Notes: generated by a model from the letters alone, not told the origin. A stretch of 64,000 nt of DNA from Halobaculum litoreum (GCF_030127125.1 NZ_CP126156.1:1302001-1366000), one strand, 5' to 3'. Shown: positions 43,531 through 53,796, counted from the first letter of the stretch. Numbers and translations: made by a program.

Positions 43531-44484
43531 TCAGTACAGCGACCCGTCGGTGAGGTCGGCCGCCATCACGAAGTCGGGTTCGTCCGACACCGCCGTCCGC
43601 GTCGCCGCGGCGTCGGACACCCACCGCGCGCTCTCGGGGATCAGGATCCGGGTGGCGTCGACCCCCCGGGCGGCGGCGTCGCGGGCGACCGCGTCGGTCA
43701 GCGCGTCGAGCGCCGCGGCGTCGGCCCACGCGGCGACGTGGTAGATCCCCCACGTCACCGGCTCGCCGTCGTCGTCCTCGCGGTCGTACGTGTACGCCAG
43801 CGCCGACATCGCCCGGGTGCCGCCGTCGCGCACGACGAACAGCCCGTCGCGGTCGGCCGCCGCGCGGAGGTCGTCGCGGGTCAGCTCCGAGCAGGCCCAC
43901 GACTCCGCGGCGTCGAGCGCGAGCCCCCGGAGGTGGTCGCGGGCGTCGCTGGCGCTCCAGAACGCCCACGCGGCGTCCGGGTCCGCGACGACGTCGAGGT
44001 CCGGGTCGGCGTCGGCGTCGGGGTCGGGCTGGAGCCAGCGGAACTCCGTGGCCGGCCCGAAGCCGACCGAACGCGACTGCCCGAGCCCCGCGACGTTCCA
44101 CGAGAACACCATGTTGCGACAGACCACGGCGCCGTTGTCGCGCGCCCACCGGAACGCCGCCCGGGACAGCTCGGGCGAGAGGCCGTGCCCGCGGTAGTCG
44201 GGGTTGACACGCATCGCCTGCGCCCACGCCTCCGAGTCGGACAGCATGACGCACTGGAGCACGCCCGCGACGTCGTCGCCGTCGTCGACGTCGATCACCA
44301 GCGTGTGCTGGGCCGGCCCGTCGCCGGCGACCATCTCGCCGAACACGTCGGGCAGGTAGTCGCCGTGTCTGTCCCCCCACGTGTCCCGCGTGAAGCGGAC
44401 GACGTCCGCGACGTCCGACTCGCGCGCCTGCCGGACGACGAAGCGGTGGTCGGCGTCCTCGCGGGTGACCTCCCGCTCGGTCAT
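43531..44484 (-). CDS. GNAT-family N-acetyltransferase, long form
   Basis: A 317-residue protein with two GNAT-like halves. The first, clear half has FVVRQARESDVADVVRFTRD, VLQCVMLSDSEAWAQAMRVN, and the acetyl-CoA loop VNPDYRGHGLSPELSRAAFR, then ARDNGAVVCRNMVFSWNVAG. The second half (about residues 180-317) looks like a degenerate GNAT fold (FVVRDGGTRAMSALAYTYDR). Its ATG overlaps the gatD stop by 4 nt, so it is co-translated with GatD. The substrate is unknown. Confidence 0.85.
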   Translation of the reverse strand: MTEREVTREDADHRFVVRQARESDVADVVRFTRDTWGDRHGDYLPDVFGEMVAGDGPAQHTLVIDVDDGDDVAGVLQCVMLSDSEAWAQAMRVNPDYRGHGLSPELSRAAFRWARDNGAVVCRNMVFSWNVAGLGQSRSVGFGPATEFRWLQPDPDADADPDLDVVADPDAAWAFWSASDARDHLRGLALDAAESWACSELTRDDLRAAADRDGLFVVRDGGTRAMSALAYTYDREDDDGEPVTWGIYHVAAWADAAALDALTDAVARDAAARGVDATRILIPESARWVSDAAATRTAVSDEPDFVMAADLTDGSLY

Positions 44485-45749
44485 ACCCAGGGCTTCGACT
44501 CCTCGGTGAGTTCGCCCGCCAGATCCCGGCCCATCGCGTCGGCGGGGTCGGCGGCGTTCGCGAGCGCCCACATCAGCTTCACCTTCGCCGTGCCGGGGAG
44601 GGTGTCGCCCGCCTCGACGACGCCCGCGTCGAGCAGGTCGCGCCCCGTGTCGTACACGCGGTCACAGACGCGCCCCTCGAGACACTGGCTCGTCATCACG
44701 ACGGTCGTGCCGTCCGCGACCAGCTCCTCGAACCGAGGGATGAGGTCCGTGTGGACGTGGCCGAGCCCGGTCCCCTCGATCACGACGCCCGACTTGCCGT
44801 CGAGGTACTCCAGCGCGGCGGGGTCCATCCCGGGCGTGAACTTCACCAGTTCGACGTCCTCCACGAGATCGGGCGCGACGTCGAGGTCGCGCTCGCCGCG
44901 GCGGGCGTACTCGCGGCCCTCGCGGAACGACACCGCGATGTCGGCCTCGTCGGTGCCGTAGTCGACGCGGCCGAGCGGCTCGGCGCCGACCGTCTCGAAG
45001 GCGTCCCGGCGGGAGGTGTGGTTCTTCCGGACGCGGGTGCCGCGGTGGAGCGCACAGTAGTCGTCGGAGGGCGTGCCGTGCATACACACCATCACCTCGG
45101 CGCAGTCGGCCTTCGCGGCCTCGACGGCACAGACCGCGTTCATCACGTTGTCCGAGGAGGGGCGGTCGGCCGAGCGCTGGCTCCCGGTGAACACGACGGG
45201 CACCGGCGTGTCGAGCACGAACGACAGCGCCGACGCGGAGTACTGCATCGTGTCCGTGCCGTGCATGACGACGACGCCGTCGGCGCCGTTCGCGACCTCC
45301 TCGCGGACCGCCTCGGCGAGCTCCGTCCAGATCGCCGGGTCCATGTTCTCCGAGAGGATGTTGGCGACGACGCGCCCGCGGTAGTTCGCGCGGCCCGCCA
45401 GGTCGGGGACGGCGCGGAGGACGTCCTCGGCGTCGAAGCGGGCGGTGACGGCGCCGGTGCGGTAGTCGACGGTCGAGGCGATGGTGCCGCCCGTCGAGAT
45501 GAGCGCGATCGTCGGCAGGTCGTCGTCGAACTCGACGGCGGAGGCGTCGCCGTCGTCGGTCTCGTCGCCCACGTCGCGGGCGCCGCCCTCGAGGACCTCG
45601 ACGCTCGCGTCGGCGCGGTCGACGCCGACGTTGTACCCGCCCTCGAGTTTGAGCACGAGGTGATCCTCGTCGCTCGACGGCATCAACACGCCCTCGTCGG
45701 TGACGGCCGCGTGCTCCACGCGGACGCGGTCTCCGGGGCTCGGGGTCAT
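44481..45749 (-). CDS. gatD: Glu-tRNA(Gln) amidotransferase subunit D
   Basis: GatD (422 residues), the asparaginase-like subunit of the archaeal GatDE enzyme that turns Glu-tRNA(Gln) into Gln-tRNA(Gln). An N-terminal SH3-like domain (residues 1 to about 75) is followed by the asparaginase domain: first catalytic Thr in IALISTGGTIASTVDYRTGA, second set in VVMHGTDTMQYSASALSFVL and SDNVMNAVCAVEAAKADCAE with the Lys. Its partner gatE is not in the window. The stop overlaps a GNAT gene start. Confidence 0.96.
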   Translation of the reverse strand: MTPSPGDRVRVEHAAVTDEGVLMPSSDEDHLVLKLEGGYNVGVDRADASVEVLEGGARDVGDETDDGDASAVEFDDDLPTIALISTGGTIASTVDYRTGAVTARFDAEDVLRAVPDLAGRANYRGRVVANILSENMDPAIWTELAEAVREEVANGADGVVVMHGTDTMQYSASALSFVLDTPVPVVFTGSQRSADRPSSDNVMNAVCAVEAAKADCAEVMVCMHGTPSDDYCALHRGTRVRKNHTSRRDAFETVGAEPLGRVDYGTDEADIAVSFREGREYARRGERDLDVAPDLVEDVELVKFTPGMDPAALEYLDGKSGVVIEGTGLGHVHTDLIPRFEELVADGTTVVMTSQCLEGRVCDRVYDTGRDLLDAGVVEAGDTLPGTAKVKLMWALANAADPADAMGRDLAGELTEESKPWV

Positions 45750-45934
45750 ACGTGCCGGTAGCGGCCGGGGCGAACTTGAACCTGCCCGTCCGCGACCGCC
45801 GCGGCGACGGCGAACAGGCCGGCGGAATCCCCCGTAGTCCGGCGGTCCCGGCCGCGTCGTCACGCCCGAAGCCGGCCGCGCCGCGGCGGCGCGTCGACAC
45901 AAGAACCATATTCGCCCGCGGCGCAGTAGCCTCC

Positions 45935-46454
45935 ATGTCGAAGAGCCTCGAGGAACTGCAGGAGCCGCCGACCGGGACGTGGGGGGCGACGACGCGGCCG
46001 CCGGCGGGGGACCGCGGACGCGCCGGCGGAGACGGACGGGGACGCCGAGGCGACCGACGGTTCGCGCGCCCGCCTCGGCCGGTCCCCGTTCTCGGCGAAG
46101 GGGTTCGCCCTCACCCTGCTCGTCCTCGTCGCCGGGCTCGTCGCGGGGTCGGCGGTGCCGTTGGTGGGCGGGCTGGCGCGCTACGTGGGGCTGTTCGCGG
46201 CGGCGTTCGCGCTCGGGCTGGCGCGGTCGCGGCGGGCGTACCTCGAGACGGCCGTCGCGGGGGCGCTCGCGGCCGGCGGGGCGTTCCTGCTCGGGACGCT
46301 CTCGGCGGGCGGGGTGCTCCTCGGGACGGACTTCCTCGCGGAGAACGGCGTCGCCGTCGCGGGCGTGGGCGTCACGGTCGGCGTGCTCCTGTCGGTCGCG
46401 GGGCTGTACTTCGGGCGCGACCTCCGCGACGGGCTGACGCGGGACGTCGACTGA
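45935..46454 (+). pseudogene. Four-TM haloarchaeal membrane protein, probable frameshift
   Basis: ATG at 45935 begins MSKSLEELQEPPTGTWG, after which the frame must lose one base in one of the G runs (45981-45986 or 46006-46010). It continues ADAPAETDGDAEATDGSRAR, then SAKGFALTLLVLVAGLVAGS and TM helices in ARYVGLFAAAFALGLARSRR, AGALAAGGAFLLGTLSAGGV and GVTVGVLLSVAGLYFGRDLR. One base fewer gives about 172 residues (520 nt = 3n+1). Without the upstream part, only a weak GTG start would be available inside the membrane region. Function unknown. Confidence 0.62.
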
Positions 46455-46490
46455 GCGCCGCGGGCGCGGCCGGCGGCCCTCCCGGCCGCG

Positions 46491-47165
46491 CTACCCGACG
46501 ACCGTCCAGCGGTCGCCCTCGCGGACGAGCATGTCGGCGTCCGCGAGGCGGTGGAGCCCCTCCTCGACGGCCTCCGGGTCGGCGTTGACCTCCTCGACGA
46601 CCGCCCGGAGCGACCCGTCGGTCGCCGACACCGCCGCGAGCAGCTGCGCGTAGAACCGGGAGTCGGCGTCGACGCCGAGGCGGTCGTTCAGCCGGTCGAG
46701 GAGGTCCGTGACCCGGCCGTGGACCCACCGCTGGGCGAGCGACAGTTCGTTCTCGAGGTCCTCGAGGCGGTCGAACTCCGCGGCCAACGCCGCCACCTCC
46801 CCCGTGTCGTCGCCGTCGTCGGTCGCGCGCAGTTCGAGGTCGATGTGCATGTGGGGACACCGGCCCTGGATGTCGAGGCTCGGGTTCGCGGGGTACGCGG
46901 ACTTCGTCCCGAAGCCGTGCCGGGAGACGTTCACCTCGAGCCGCACGTCCCGCGCGATGTGGAAGTACTTGCGCCGGCGGTCGTCGGTGTGGCTCTCGAT
47001 GAGGCCGGCGTCCTCCAGTTTCCGCAGGTGGTCGATCACCGCCTTCGGCGACACGCCGAGGTACTCGCTGATCTCGGTCACGTAACACGGTTTGTGCGAG
47101 AGCAGCCGGAGAATGCGCCGGCGGTTCTCGTTCCCGAGGAGATCGAGCAGTACCGCGGAGTCCAT
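46491..47165 (-). CDS. ArsR-family winged-helix transcription regulator
   Basis: A 224-residue regulator. Residues 1 to 75 are an ArsR-type winged helix: LLDLLGNENRRRILRLLSHK and VTEISEYLGVSPKAVIDHLR, KLEDAGLIESHTDDRRRKYF with the wing. The rest has RDVRLEVNVSRHGFGTKSAY, a coiled-coil region FDRLEDLENELSLAQRW and a C-terminal second winged-helix-like part (VEEGLHRLADADMLVREGDR). No metal-binding Cys box is seen apart from the CY in the recognition region. It is adjacent to, and on the same strand as, a DUF1405 gene. Confidence 0.9.
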   Translation of the reverse strand: MDSAVLLDLLGNENRRRILRLLSHKPCYVTEISEYLGVSPKAVIDHLRKLEDAGLIESHTDDRRRKYFHIARDVRLEVNVSRHGFGTKSAYPANPSLDIQGRCPHMHIDLELRATDDGDDTGEVAALAAEFDRLEDLENELSLAQRWVHGRVTDLLDRLNDRLGVDADSRFYAQLLAAVSATDGSLRAVVEEVNADPEAVEEGLHRLADADMLVREGDRWTVVG

Positions 47166-47203
47166 ACACCTCCGGTAACTCCTCCGCGTATTTAACCACC
47201 ACG

Positions 47204-47902
47204 TCAGCGCGACGCGTCATCGCCCGACGGCAGGACGACGGCCGCGACCGCGACCGCGACGACCGTCGCCGCGAGGCTCCCGAGCGCGAGCAGCCACCCC
47301 GGGTCGTACCGCACCGGCGGGTGGTTCGCGAACGGCAGGCCGACGAGGAAGCCGTAGTCGAACACGTCGTTCGCGAGCGCGAGGACGGCGACGGCCGCGA
47401 GCGTCCGCCGCGACGTCCGGCCGACGTGCGCCACCAACAGCGCCTCCCCGAGGAAGGCGGCGTGCGTGAGGAGGATCCCCCAGTACGCCCACAGCGAGTC
47501 GGCGTCGAAGCCGACGTACAGGTCGTTCGGGAGGTCCGGCCGGACGAACGGGACGTTGAGCGCGACGAACGTCCACAGCCCCATCTTCACGAGCCACACG
47601 ACCGCGAGCGTCGTCAGCACGGACAGCAGCGTCGAGCGCGGCACCGCCGAGAGGCGGTAGCCGGCGAACGGCACCAGCGCCGCGAGCACGAGCGTGCCGA
47701 GCGCGATAGCCGTCGGCGAGTCGCCGTACAGCGGCCACAGGGACGTCGCCACCGCGGGCATCGTCTCGACGTAGTAGCGGACGCCGACGAGGAACGCGAG
47801 CGCGTTCGCGAGCAGCAACAGCGCGAGCGTGACCGGCGTCGTGAGGTAGAACTCCGCGAGCGACTCGGGCAGGGGGTTGCGCGTTGCCGGACGGTCGACC
47901 AC
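47204..47902 (-). CDS. DUF1405 membrane protein A
   Basis: A 232-residue protein with about six TM helices of the DUF1405 family: FYLTTPVTLALLLLANALAF at the start, a YYVETMPAVATSLWPLYGDS loop, and LVKMGLWTFVALNVPF, then ALANDVFDYGFLVGLPF. Its GTG start at 47902 is the first that includes the family N-terminus. It is divergent from a second DUF1405 gene at 48037 and 38 nt upstream of the ArsR gene on the same strand. Function unknown. Confidence 0.85.
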   Translation of the reverse strand: MVDRPATRNPLPESLAEFYLTTPVTLALLLLANALAFLVGVRYYVETMPAVATSLWPLYGDSPTAIALGTLVLAALVPFAGYRLSAVPRSTLLSVLTTLAVVWLVKMGLWTFVALNVPFVRPDLPNDLYVGFDADSLWAYWGILLTHAAFLGEALLVAHVGRTSRRTLAAVAVLALANDVFDYGFLVGLPFANHPPVRYDPGWLLALGSLAATVVAVAVAAVVLPSGDDASR

Positions 47903-48036
47903 GTCTGTACGCCGTCTCGTGGGCCACCGGCATAACGACGGCTGGTTCGGGTGGGCCGGGTCGGCGACCGGCGCGACGGCGCCGTGTCGATCATCGCCAC
48001 CGCTAAACCCCGAAGCCCCCTGTCTCGGTCCAACGG

Positions 48037-48810
48037 ATGAGCCTCCTCGCCGACCTCACCGCGGACGACGGCCTGCCTGAGCGTCCGGACCTGCCGTGGT
48101 ACGTCGCGCCGCTCCCCCGGGCGATGGAGAACTTCGGGCTCCGGGTCGCCGCGCTCGTCGTCGCGGTCAACCTCGTCGGCACCGCCTTCGGCTTCTGGTA
48201 CTACGGCTTCCACCCGCTGCCGCTCTCGGACCCGCTGATCACGTGGCAACTCGGCGGGACGCCGCCGTCGATGTGGATCTTCGTCCCCGACTCGCCCGTG
48301 GCGACGCTGTTCATCGCGCTCGCGCTGGGGCTGTGGCTGCTCGGGCGGACGAACGAGTACGTGAACGCGCTGGCGTTCTTCGGCTGCTGGAAGCTCGGCC
48401 TGTGGACGCCGTTCGTCCTCCTGGCGTTCGAGGAGGGCTTTCGCGCCACGACGCCGCTGCCGATGTACCTGTTCCTCCTCGGCTCGCACCTCGCGATGAC
48501 CGTCGAGGGGTTCCTGCTGTACCGGATCTCCGACTTCCCGGTGAAGGCCGTCGCCGTCGCGTTGGCGTGGTACGGCCTCAACGACGTCGTCGACTACTTC
48601 CTCCCGATCGTGGGCACGCCCCACCACACGCTGATGCCCGGGCAGACGGCGCTGGAGGGGATGTACGGCTTCACGCACCCGTCGCCGACCCACGAGATCG
48701 CCGCCGCGGGGGCGGTCGTCCTCACCCTGACGGCGACGTTCCTCGCGCTCGCGACGCGGGTGACGAAGCTGGAGGCGGGAGCGGTCGACCCGGACGGGGC
48801 GGGCGAGTAG
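48037..48810 (+). CDS. DUF1405 membrane protein B
   Basis: A 257-residue DUF1405 protein with about seven TM helices. Family blocks line up with protein A: WYYGFHPLPLSDPLITWQLG (compare YYVETMP...LWPLYGDS), CWKLGLWTPFVLLAFEEGF, and YGLNDVVDYFLPIVGTPHHT (compare ANDVFDYGFLVGLPF). The His-rich PHHT loop is extra. The two genes are thus divergent paralogues. Function unknown. Confidence 0.87.
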   Translation: MSLLADLTADDGLPERPDLPWYVAPLPRAMENFGLRVAALVVAVNLVGTAFGFWYYGFHPLPLSDPLITWQLGGTPPSMWIFVPDSPVATLFIALALGLWLLGRTNEYVNALAFFGCWKLGLWTPFVLLAFEEGFRATTPLPMYLFLLGSHLAMTVEGFLLYRISDFPVKAVAVALAWYGLNDVVDYFLPIVGTPHHTLMPGQTALEGMYGFTHPSPTHEIAAAGAVVLTLTATFLALATRVTKLEAGAVDPDGAGE

Positions 48811-48839
48811 TTATCGTCCCCCGGGGCGACGTACCCCGC

Positions 48840-49930
48840 GTGAGCACACCGACCCTCTTTCGCGCGGTCGCGGACCTGCCCGTGACCGTCGAGTCCGTGG
48901 GCCTGCGGCGCCGGTCCCGCGACACCTCCTCGGGGTTCGAGCGCGTGAGCACCACGGTCCGCCTCCGCGGCGCGGGCGAACTCGGCCGCGGCGAGGACGT
49001 CACGTACGACGCGGAGGACCACGACGCGCTGTTCGCCGACCCCGGGCGCGACCCGCGGACGCCCGCCGACGGCGTGACCTTCCTCGACGCGCTCGCCGGG
49101 GAGTACACGTTCCGGGAGTTCTCCGCCCGCCTCGACGACGTGGACCTGTTCCCGCTGGGCGACCCCGCCCGGAAGACGGGCCACGCCTACCGCCGGTGGG
49201 CCGTCGAGTCCGCCGCCGTCGACCTCGCGTTGCGGCAGTCCGACACCGACCTCGCGAGCCTCCTCGGGCGGTCGCGCGACCCCGTGACGTTCGCGGCGTC
49301 GACCCGGTTGGGCGAGCCGCCGACCGCGGACCGCGTGACCGCCGTCGCCGAGCGCGTCCCCGGGATCCAGTTCAAGCTCGACCCGACGCCCGAGTGGACC
49401 GACGAGGTGGTCGCGGCCCTCCCGACCGACCAGGTGCGCGTCCTCGACCTCAAGGGGCTGTACGAGGGGACCGACGTCGACGTCGAGCCCGACCCCGGGT
49501 TCTACGCGTGGGTGCTCGAGTCGTTCCCGGACGCGCTGATCGAGGACCCCGCCGTCACCGAGGAGACGCGCCACGTCTTCGAGGGCCACGAACACCGCGT
49601 GTCGTGGGACTACCCGATCACCGGCGTCGAGAGCGTCGAGGCGCTCCCGTGGGAGCCGGAGTGGCTGAACGTGAAGCCCTCGCGCTTCGGGACGCTGGAG
49701 TCGCTGTCCGACACGCTGGAGTGGGCCCGCGACCGCGACGTCGGGCTGTACGGCGGCGGCCAGTTCGAGTTGGGCGTCGGGCGCGACCAGCTCCACGCGC
49801 TCGCGTCGGTGTTCTACCCCGAGGCCGCCAACGACGTGGCGCCCGGCGCGTTCAACGACCCCGACGTGCCGGCGCGACTGCCGGCGACGCCGCTGGCGCC
49901 GTCGGCCGCCCCCGCGGGTTCGAGTTCTGA
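48840..49930 (+). CDS. Enolase-superfamily (MLE/OSBS-like) enzyme, frameshift near the C-terminus
   Basis: A muconate-lactonising / o-succinylbenzoate-synthase-like enolase-superfamily protein of about 363 residues, starting GTG at 48840 (STPTLFRAVADLPVTVESVG). Motifs: HAYRRWAVESAAVDLALRQS, PGIQFKLDPTPEWTDEVVAA (Lys), VRVLDLKGLYEGTDVDVEPD and DALIEDPAVTEETRHVFEGH, and WLNVKPSRFGTLESLSDTLE with the second Lys. Near the end the frame runs into the next genes for 340 further codons; one missing G at 49916-49918 restores the normal end GFEF and stop at 49928-49930. The substrate is not shown. A menaquinone role is possible but no men genes are near. Confidence 0.82.
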
Positions 49931-50016
49931 GCGGGCCGCCGCTCGGAGGCGGCCGGTCGTGTCGACGCCCCGCCGGAACGGGAACGCTTACGCGCCCCCT
50001 GCCGTACGTCGGAGGT

Positions 50017-50913
50017 GTGACGAGCGAGACCGGACGGATCGCCCGCGCCGTCGACAACGCGATCCGGCACCCGCGGGCCGCCTACCGCCTCCTGTTGGCC
50101 GTCGCCGTCGGCTTCTTCCTCGTGTTCGCCGCGTTCCCCCTCTACTGGCTGGTCGTCGTGGCCGTCACGCCGACCGGGGTGGCGCCGGGGCTGGTGCCCG
50201 AGGCGGTGACGGCCGCGAACCTCGTCGGGGTCCTCGTCGGGTCGTCGTTCCCCCGCTACGTGTTCAACAGCATCGTGATCGCGGCGAGCACCACCGTCGT
50301 CGTGGTGTGCGTCGCCAGCCTCGCGGGCTACGCCTTCGGCCGCCTCGAGTTCCGGGGGAAGCGGTGGCTGTTGATCGCCACGCTGTGTGTCGCCTACTTC
50401 CCGCCGGTGGCGTTCGTGATCCCGCTGTTCCGGCTGCTGTCGGGCGCGCTCGAGGTGTCGGTGTTCGGCGTGACGGCGACGAGCCCCGACCTGTTCAACA
50501 CGCCCGCCGGCCCCGGGATCCCCCTGTCGGGGCTGACGATGCCGCTGGCGATCTTCGTCCTCACCACGTTCTTCGCGCGGATCCCCGACACGCTGGAGGA
50601 CGCCGCCCGTGTCGAGGGGACGACGCGGCTGGGCGCGCTCGTCCGGGTGATCGTCCCGCTGTCGCGGCCGGGGATCGCGACGGCGGCCGTGCTCACGTTC
50701 CTGCAGGTGTACACGGAGTTCTTCTTCTCGCTGCTCATGACGAACGGCGACCCGCAGGACTGGGCGCCGATCGTCCCGGTCCTGCGGGGGCTGCGCGTCG
50801 CGAACGCCTCGTTCGCGGCCGCCGCGGCGCTGGTCGCGCTCGTCCCCGTCGTCGTCCTGCTCGCGCTCGCCGACGACCACGTCGTGGCGGGGCTGACCGA
50901 GGGGTACCGGTGA
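50017..50913 (+). CDS. ABC transporter permease, MalG type (orphan)
   Basis: A 298-residue inner-membrane permease of the carbohydrate-uptake CUT1 MalG type, with six TM helices. The EAA loop is EDAARVEGTTRLGALVRVIV (E-D-A-A-x3-G-x9), which docks the ATPase; the N-terminal PLYWLVVVAVTPTG and NSIVIAASTTVVVVCVASLA, GYAFGRLEFRGKRW are typical. A GGAGGT Shine-Dalgarno immediately precedes the GTG. No MalF, ATPase or binding protein is adjacent, so its partners must be elsewhere. Confidence 0.93.
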   Translation: MTSETGRIARAVDNAIRHPRAAYRLLLAVAVGFFLVFAAFPLYWLVVVAVTPTGVAPGLVPEAVTAANLVGVLVGSSFPRYVFNSIVIAASTTVVVVCVASLAGYAFGRLEFRGKRWLLIATLCVAYFPPVAFVIPLFRLLSGALEVSVFGVTATSPDLFNTPAGPGIPLSGLTMPLAIFVLTTFFARIPDTLEDAARVEGTTRLGALVRVIVPLSRPGIATAAVLTFLQVYTEFFFSLLMTNGDPQDWAPIVPVLRGLRVANASFAAAAALVALVPVVVLLALADDHVVAGLTEGYR

Positions 50914-50941
50914 CCGGCGACGCCCGCGGCCGCCGCGGCGC

Positions 50942-51908
<967 letters not shown>

Positions 51909-51952
51909 TCGGTTCTGTGGTGCGGGTGGGTGTCCCAAAAGCGTGCCGTGGT

Positions 51953-53446
51953 TCAGTCCGCGCCGACGCCGAACTTCTCGGCGTTCTCCGCCGGCGCCGC
52001 GGTCGTCACCAGCGACACGCCGACCGTCACGACCAGCGACACGAGCATGCACCACAGCGCGTAGTCCCACGTGAGGTACGTCGTCGAGAGGAACGCCACG
52101 TCGCCCGCGAACAGCGCGTGCGGGATGTAGACGGCCTCGGCGGCCGCGATGCCGGCGACCATCCCCCACTTCGTCGTGCGGGCCCAGTACAGCGCCAACA
52201 GGAGCGGGATCGTCAACTGCGCGTAGCCGCCGAAGGCGGTGTCGCCGAGCGTGACGAGCACGTCCAGTCCGCCGCCCCCGCCGACCAGCAGCGACGCCAC
52301 GAACGTCGACGCCGCGAACACGGCGACGCCGACCCGGGCGATCCACCCCTCCCGGGCGTCGCTGGCGTCGGGGGCGACGAACGGGCGGTAGAGGTCGCGC
52401 GTGAAGTACGACGACCCCGAGAGCAGCATCGAGTCCGAGGAGGACATCATCGCCGCCAGCGCGCCCGCGACGACGAGCGCCGCGAACCACGCGGGCGTGT
52501 ACTCGTTCAGCAGGATCGGGAGCACGTTGCTCCCGTCGGGCACCGTGATCCCGAGGCCCACCGCCCACGAGCCCAGCAGGAACGCGGGGACGAACAGCAG
52601 GAGCACGAGCACGGGCCACAGCGCGAACGAGCGCTTGAGCGTCTCCGCGCGGTCGGCCATGAAGAAGCGCTGGTTCACCTGCGGGAACGCGGCGACGCCG
52701 AACGCGATGACGACGGCGGTGCCGATCATCCACTGCGGCGAGTAGAGGCCGCCGCCGAGCGACGCGAACTCGGGGTTCGCCTGCGCCATCCCCGCCGTCA
52801 GCGCGGAGACGCCGCCCGCGGCCGAGGCCACCCACGCGACGGCGAGCCAGACGACGCCGAGCATGAACACGCCCTGCAGGGTGTCCGTCCACGCGACCCC
52901 GCGCAGCCCGGAGAGGGCGACGTACGCGACCATGAACACCGTGATCATCGCCGCGCCGGCCCAGTACGGCACCGCGCCGTCGGTCAGCCCGACGAGCGCC
53001 TGCCCGGCGCCGATCTGTTGGAGCATCACGTACGGGAACAGCCACAGGAGGCTCACGCCCGCGACGAGGCCGCGCAGGCCCGTCGAGCCGAAGCGGTCGC
53101 CGAGCATCTCGCCCAGCGTCACGTAGCCGTGGGCCTTCCCGACGAGCCACTGCTTGTAGCCGATGGCGTACCACAGCAGCGCGAACAGGATGCCGTCCAT
53201 CAGCCCCATCACGAGGATCCACTCGGGGCCCGCCGAGAACGCGAGGTTGGGGCCGCCGAAGAACGTGAACGCCGACAGCAGCGTCGCGAACGTCGTGAAC
53301 AGGAGCACGACGGTGCCGACCGACCGCGAGGCGAGGTAGTAGTCCTCGGCCGAGCGGTCCGTCAGTCGGTACGCCACCAGCCCGACGGCGAGCGTGATCG
53401 CGAGGTAGCCGACGACGATGCCGAGCGAGGTGCCCAGCTCAGCCAC
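51953..53446 (-). CDS. Sodium:solute symporter family (SSF) transporter
   Basis: A 497-residue SSF symporter with about 13 TM helices. It opens VVGYLAITLAVGLVAYRLTD and SAEDYYLASRSVGTVVLLFT, the SSF N-terminal signature. The conserved SAFTFFGGPNLAFSAGPEW, AFGVAAFPQVNQRFFMADRA and ALAAMMSSSDSMLLSGSSYF (Na site 2 region) are present. It would use the sodium gradient to import an organic solute, possibly an organic acid or pantothenate-like compound. It overlaps the DUF3311 gene by 8 nt, a usual PanF/YhdT-like pairing. GTG start. Confidence 0.94.
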   Translation of the reverse strand: MAELGTSLGIVVGYLAITLAVGLVAYRLTDRSAEDYYLASRSVGTVVLLFTTFATLLSAFTFFGGPNLAFSAGPEWILVMGLMDGILFALLWYAIGYKQWLVGKAHGYVTLGEMLGDRFGSTGLRGLVAGVSLLWLFPYVMLQQIGAGQALVGLTDGAVPYWAGAAMITVFMVAYVALSGLRGVAWTDTLQGVFMLGVVWLAVAWVASAAGGVSALTAGMAQANPEFASLGGGLYSPQWMIGTAVVIAFGVAAFPQVNQRFFMADRAETLKRSFALWPVLVLLLFVPAFLLGSWAVGLGITVPDGSNVLPILLNEYTPAWFAALVVAGALAAMMSSSDSMLLSGSSYFTRDLYRPFVAPDASDAREGWIARVGVAVFAASTFVASLLVGGGGGLDVLVTLGDTAFGGYAQLTIPLLLALYWARTTKWGMVAGIAAAEAVYIPHALFAGDVAFLSTTYLTWDYALWCMLVSLVVTVGVSLVTTAAPAENAEKFGVGAD

Positions 53447-53666
53447 GCCGGATCACCCCCGCGTCGACGCCGCGGTCCCAGCCGCCGGTGCGCGCGAACG
53501 CGTAGAAGGCGACGCTCGCCAGCGCCATCCACCCGACGTGCCACCACAGCCACAGCGGCAGGCCGGCGACCACGGTCGCGTCGCCCCACAGGAACCACGG
53601 GATCGCGAACGCCACCAGCGCGGCGAACGCGAGTATCCAGAGGAGGTCCGATCGATTGCGGGTCAT
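53439..53666 (-). CDS. DUF3311 small membrane protein, symporter partner
   Basis: A 75-residue protein with two TM helices (LLWILAFAALVAFAIPWFLW and LPLWLWWHVGWMALASVAFY) and the DUF3311 pattern PWFLWGDATVVAGLPLWLWW. Such proteins are encoded just before SSF symporters and are thought to be small subunits, as in YhdT-PanF. The ATG at 53666 (MTRNRSD) gives the family length; another in-frame ATG at 53687 is also possible. The stop overlaps the SSF start by 8 nt. Confidence 0.88.
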   Translation of the reverse strand: MTRNRSDLLWILAFAALVAFAIPWFLWGDATVVAGLPLWLWWHVGWMALASVAFYAFARTGGWDRGVDAGVIRRG

Positions 53667-53796
53667 CACCCCGTGGTAGTAGTTCATGGCCCATGAATGT
53701 TGTTCAATTACTCGTCGGTGGGGAGTATCGAAGAACAATATTCTTCAACGCGTCGTCGCCGGCCGGTCGGGAGGCGCCGGCCGCGGCGACCACCCG

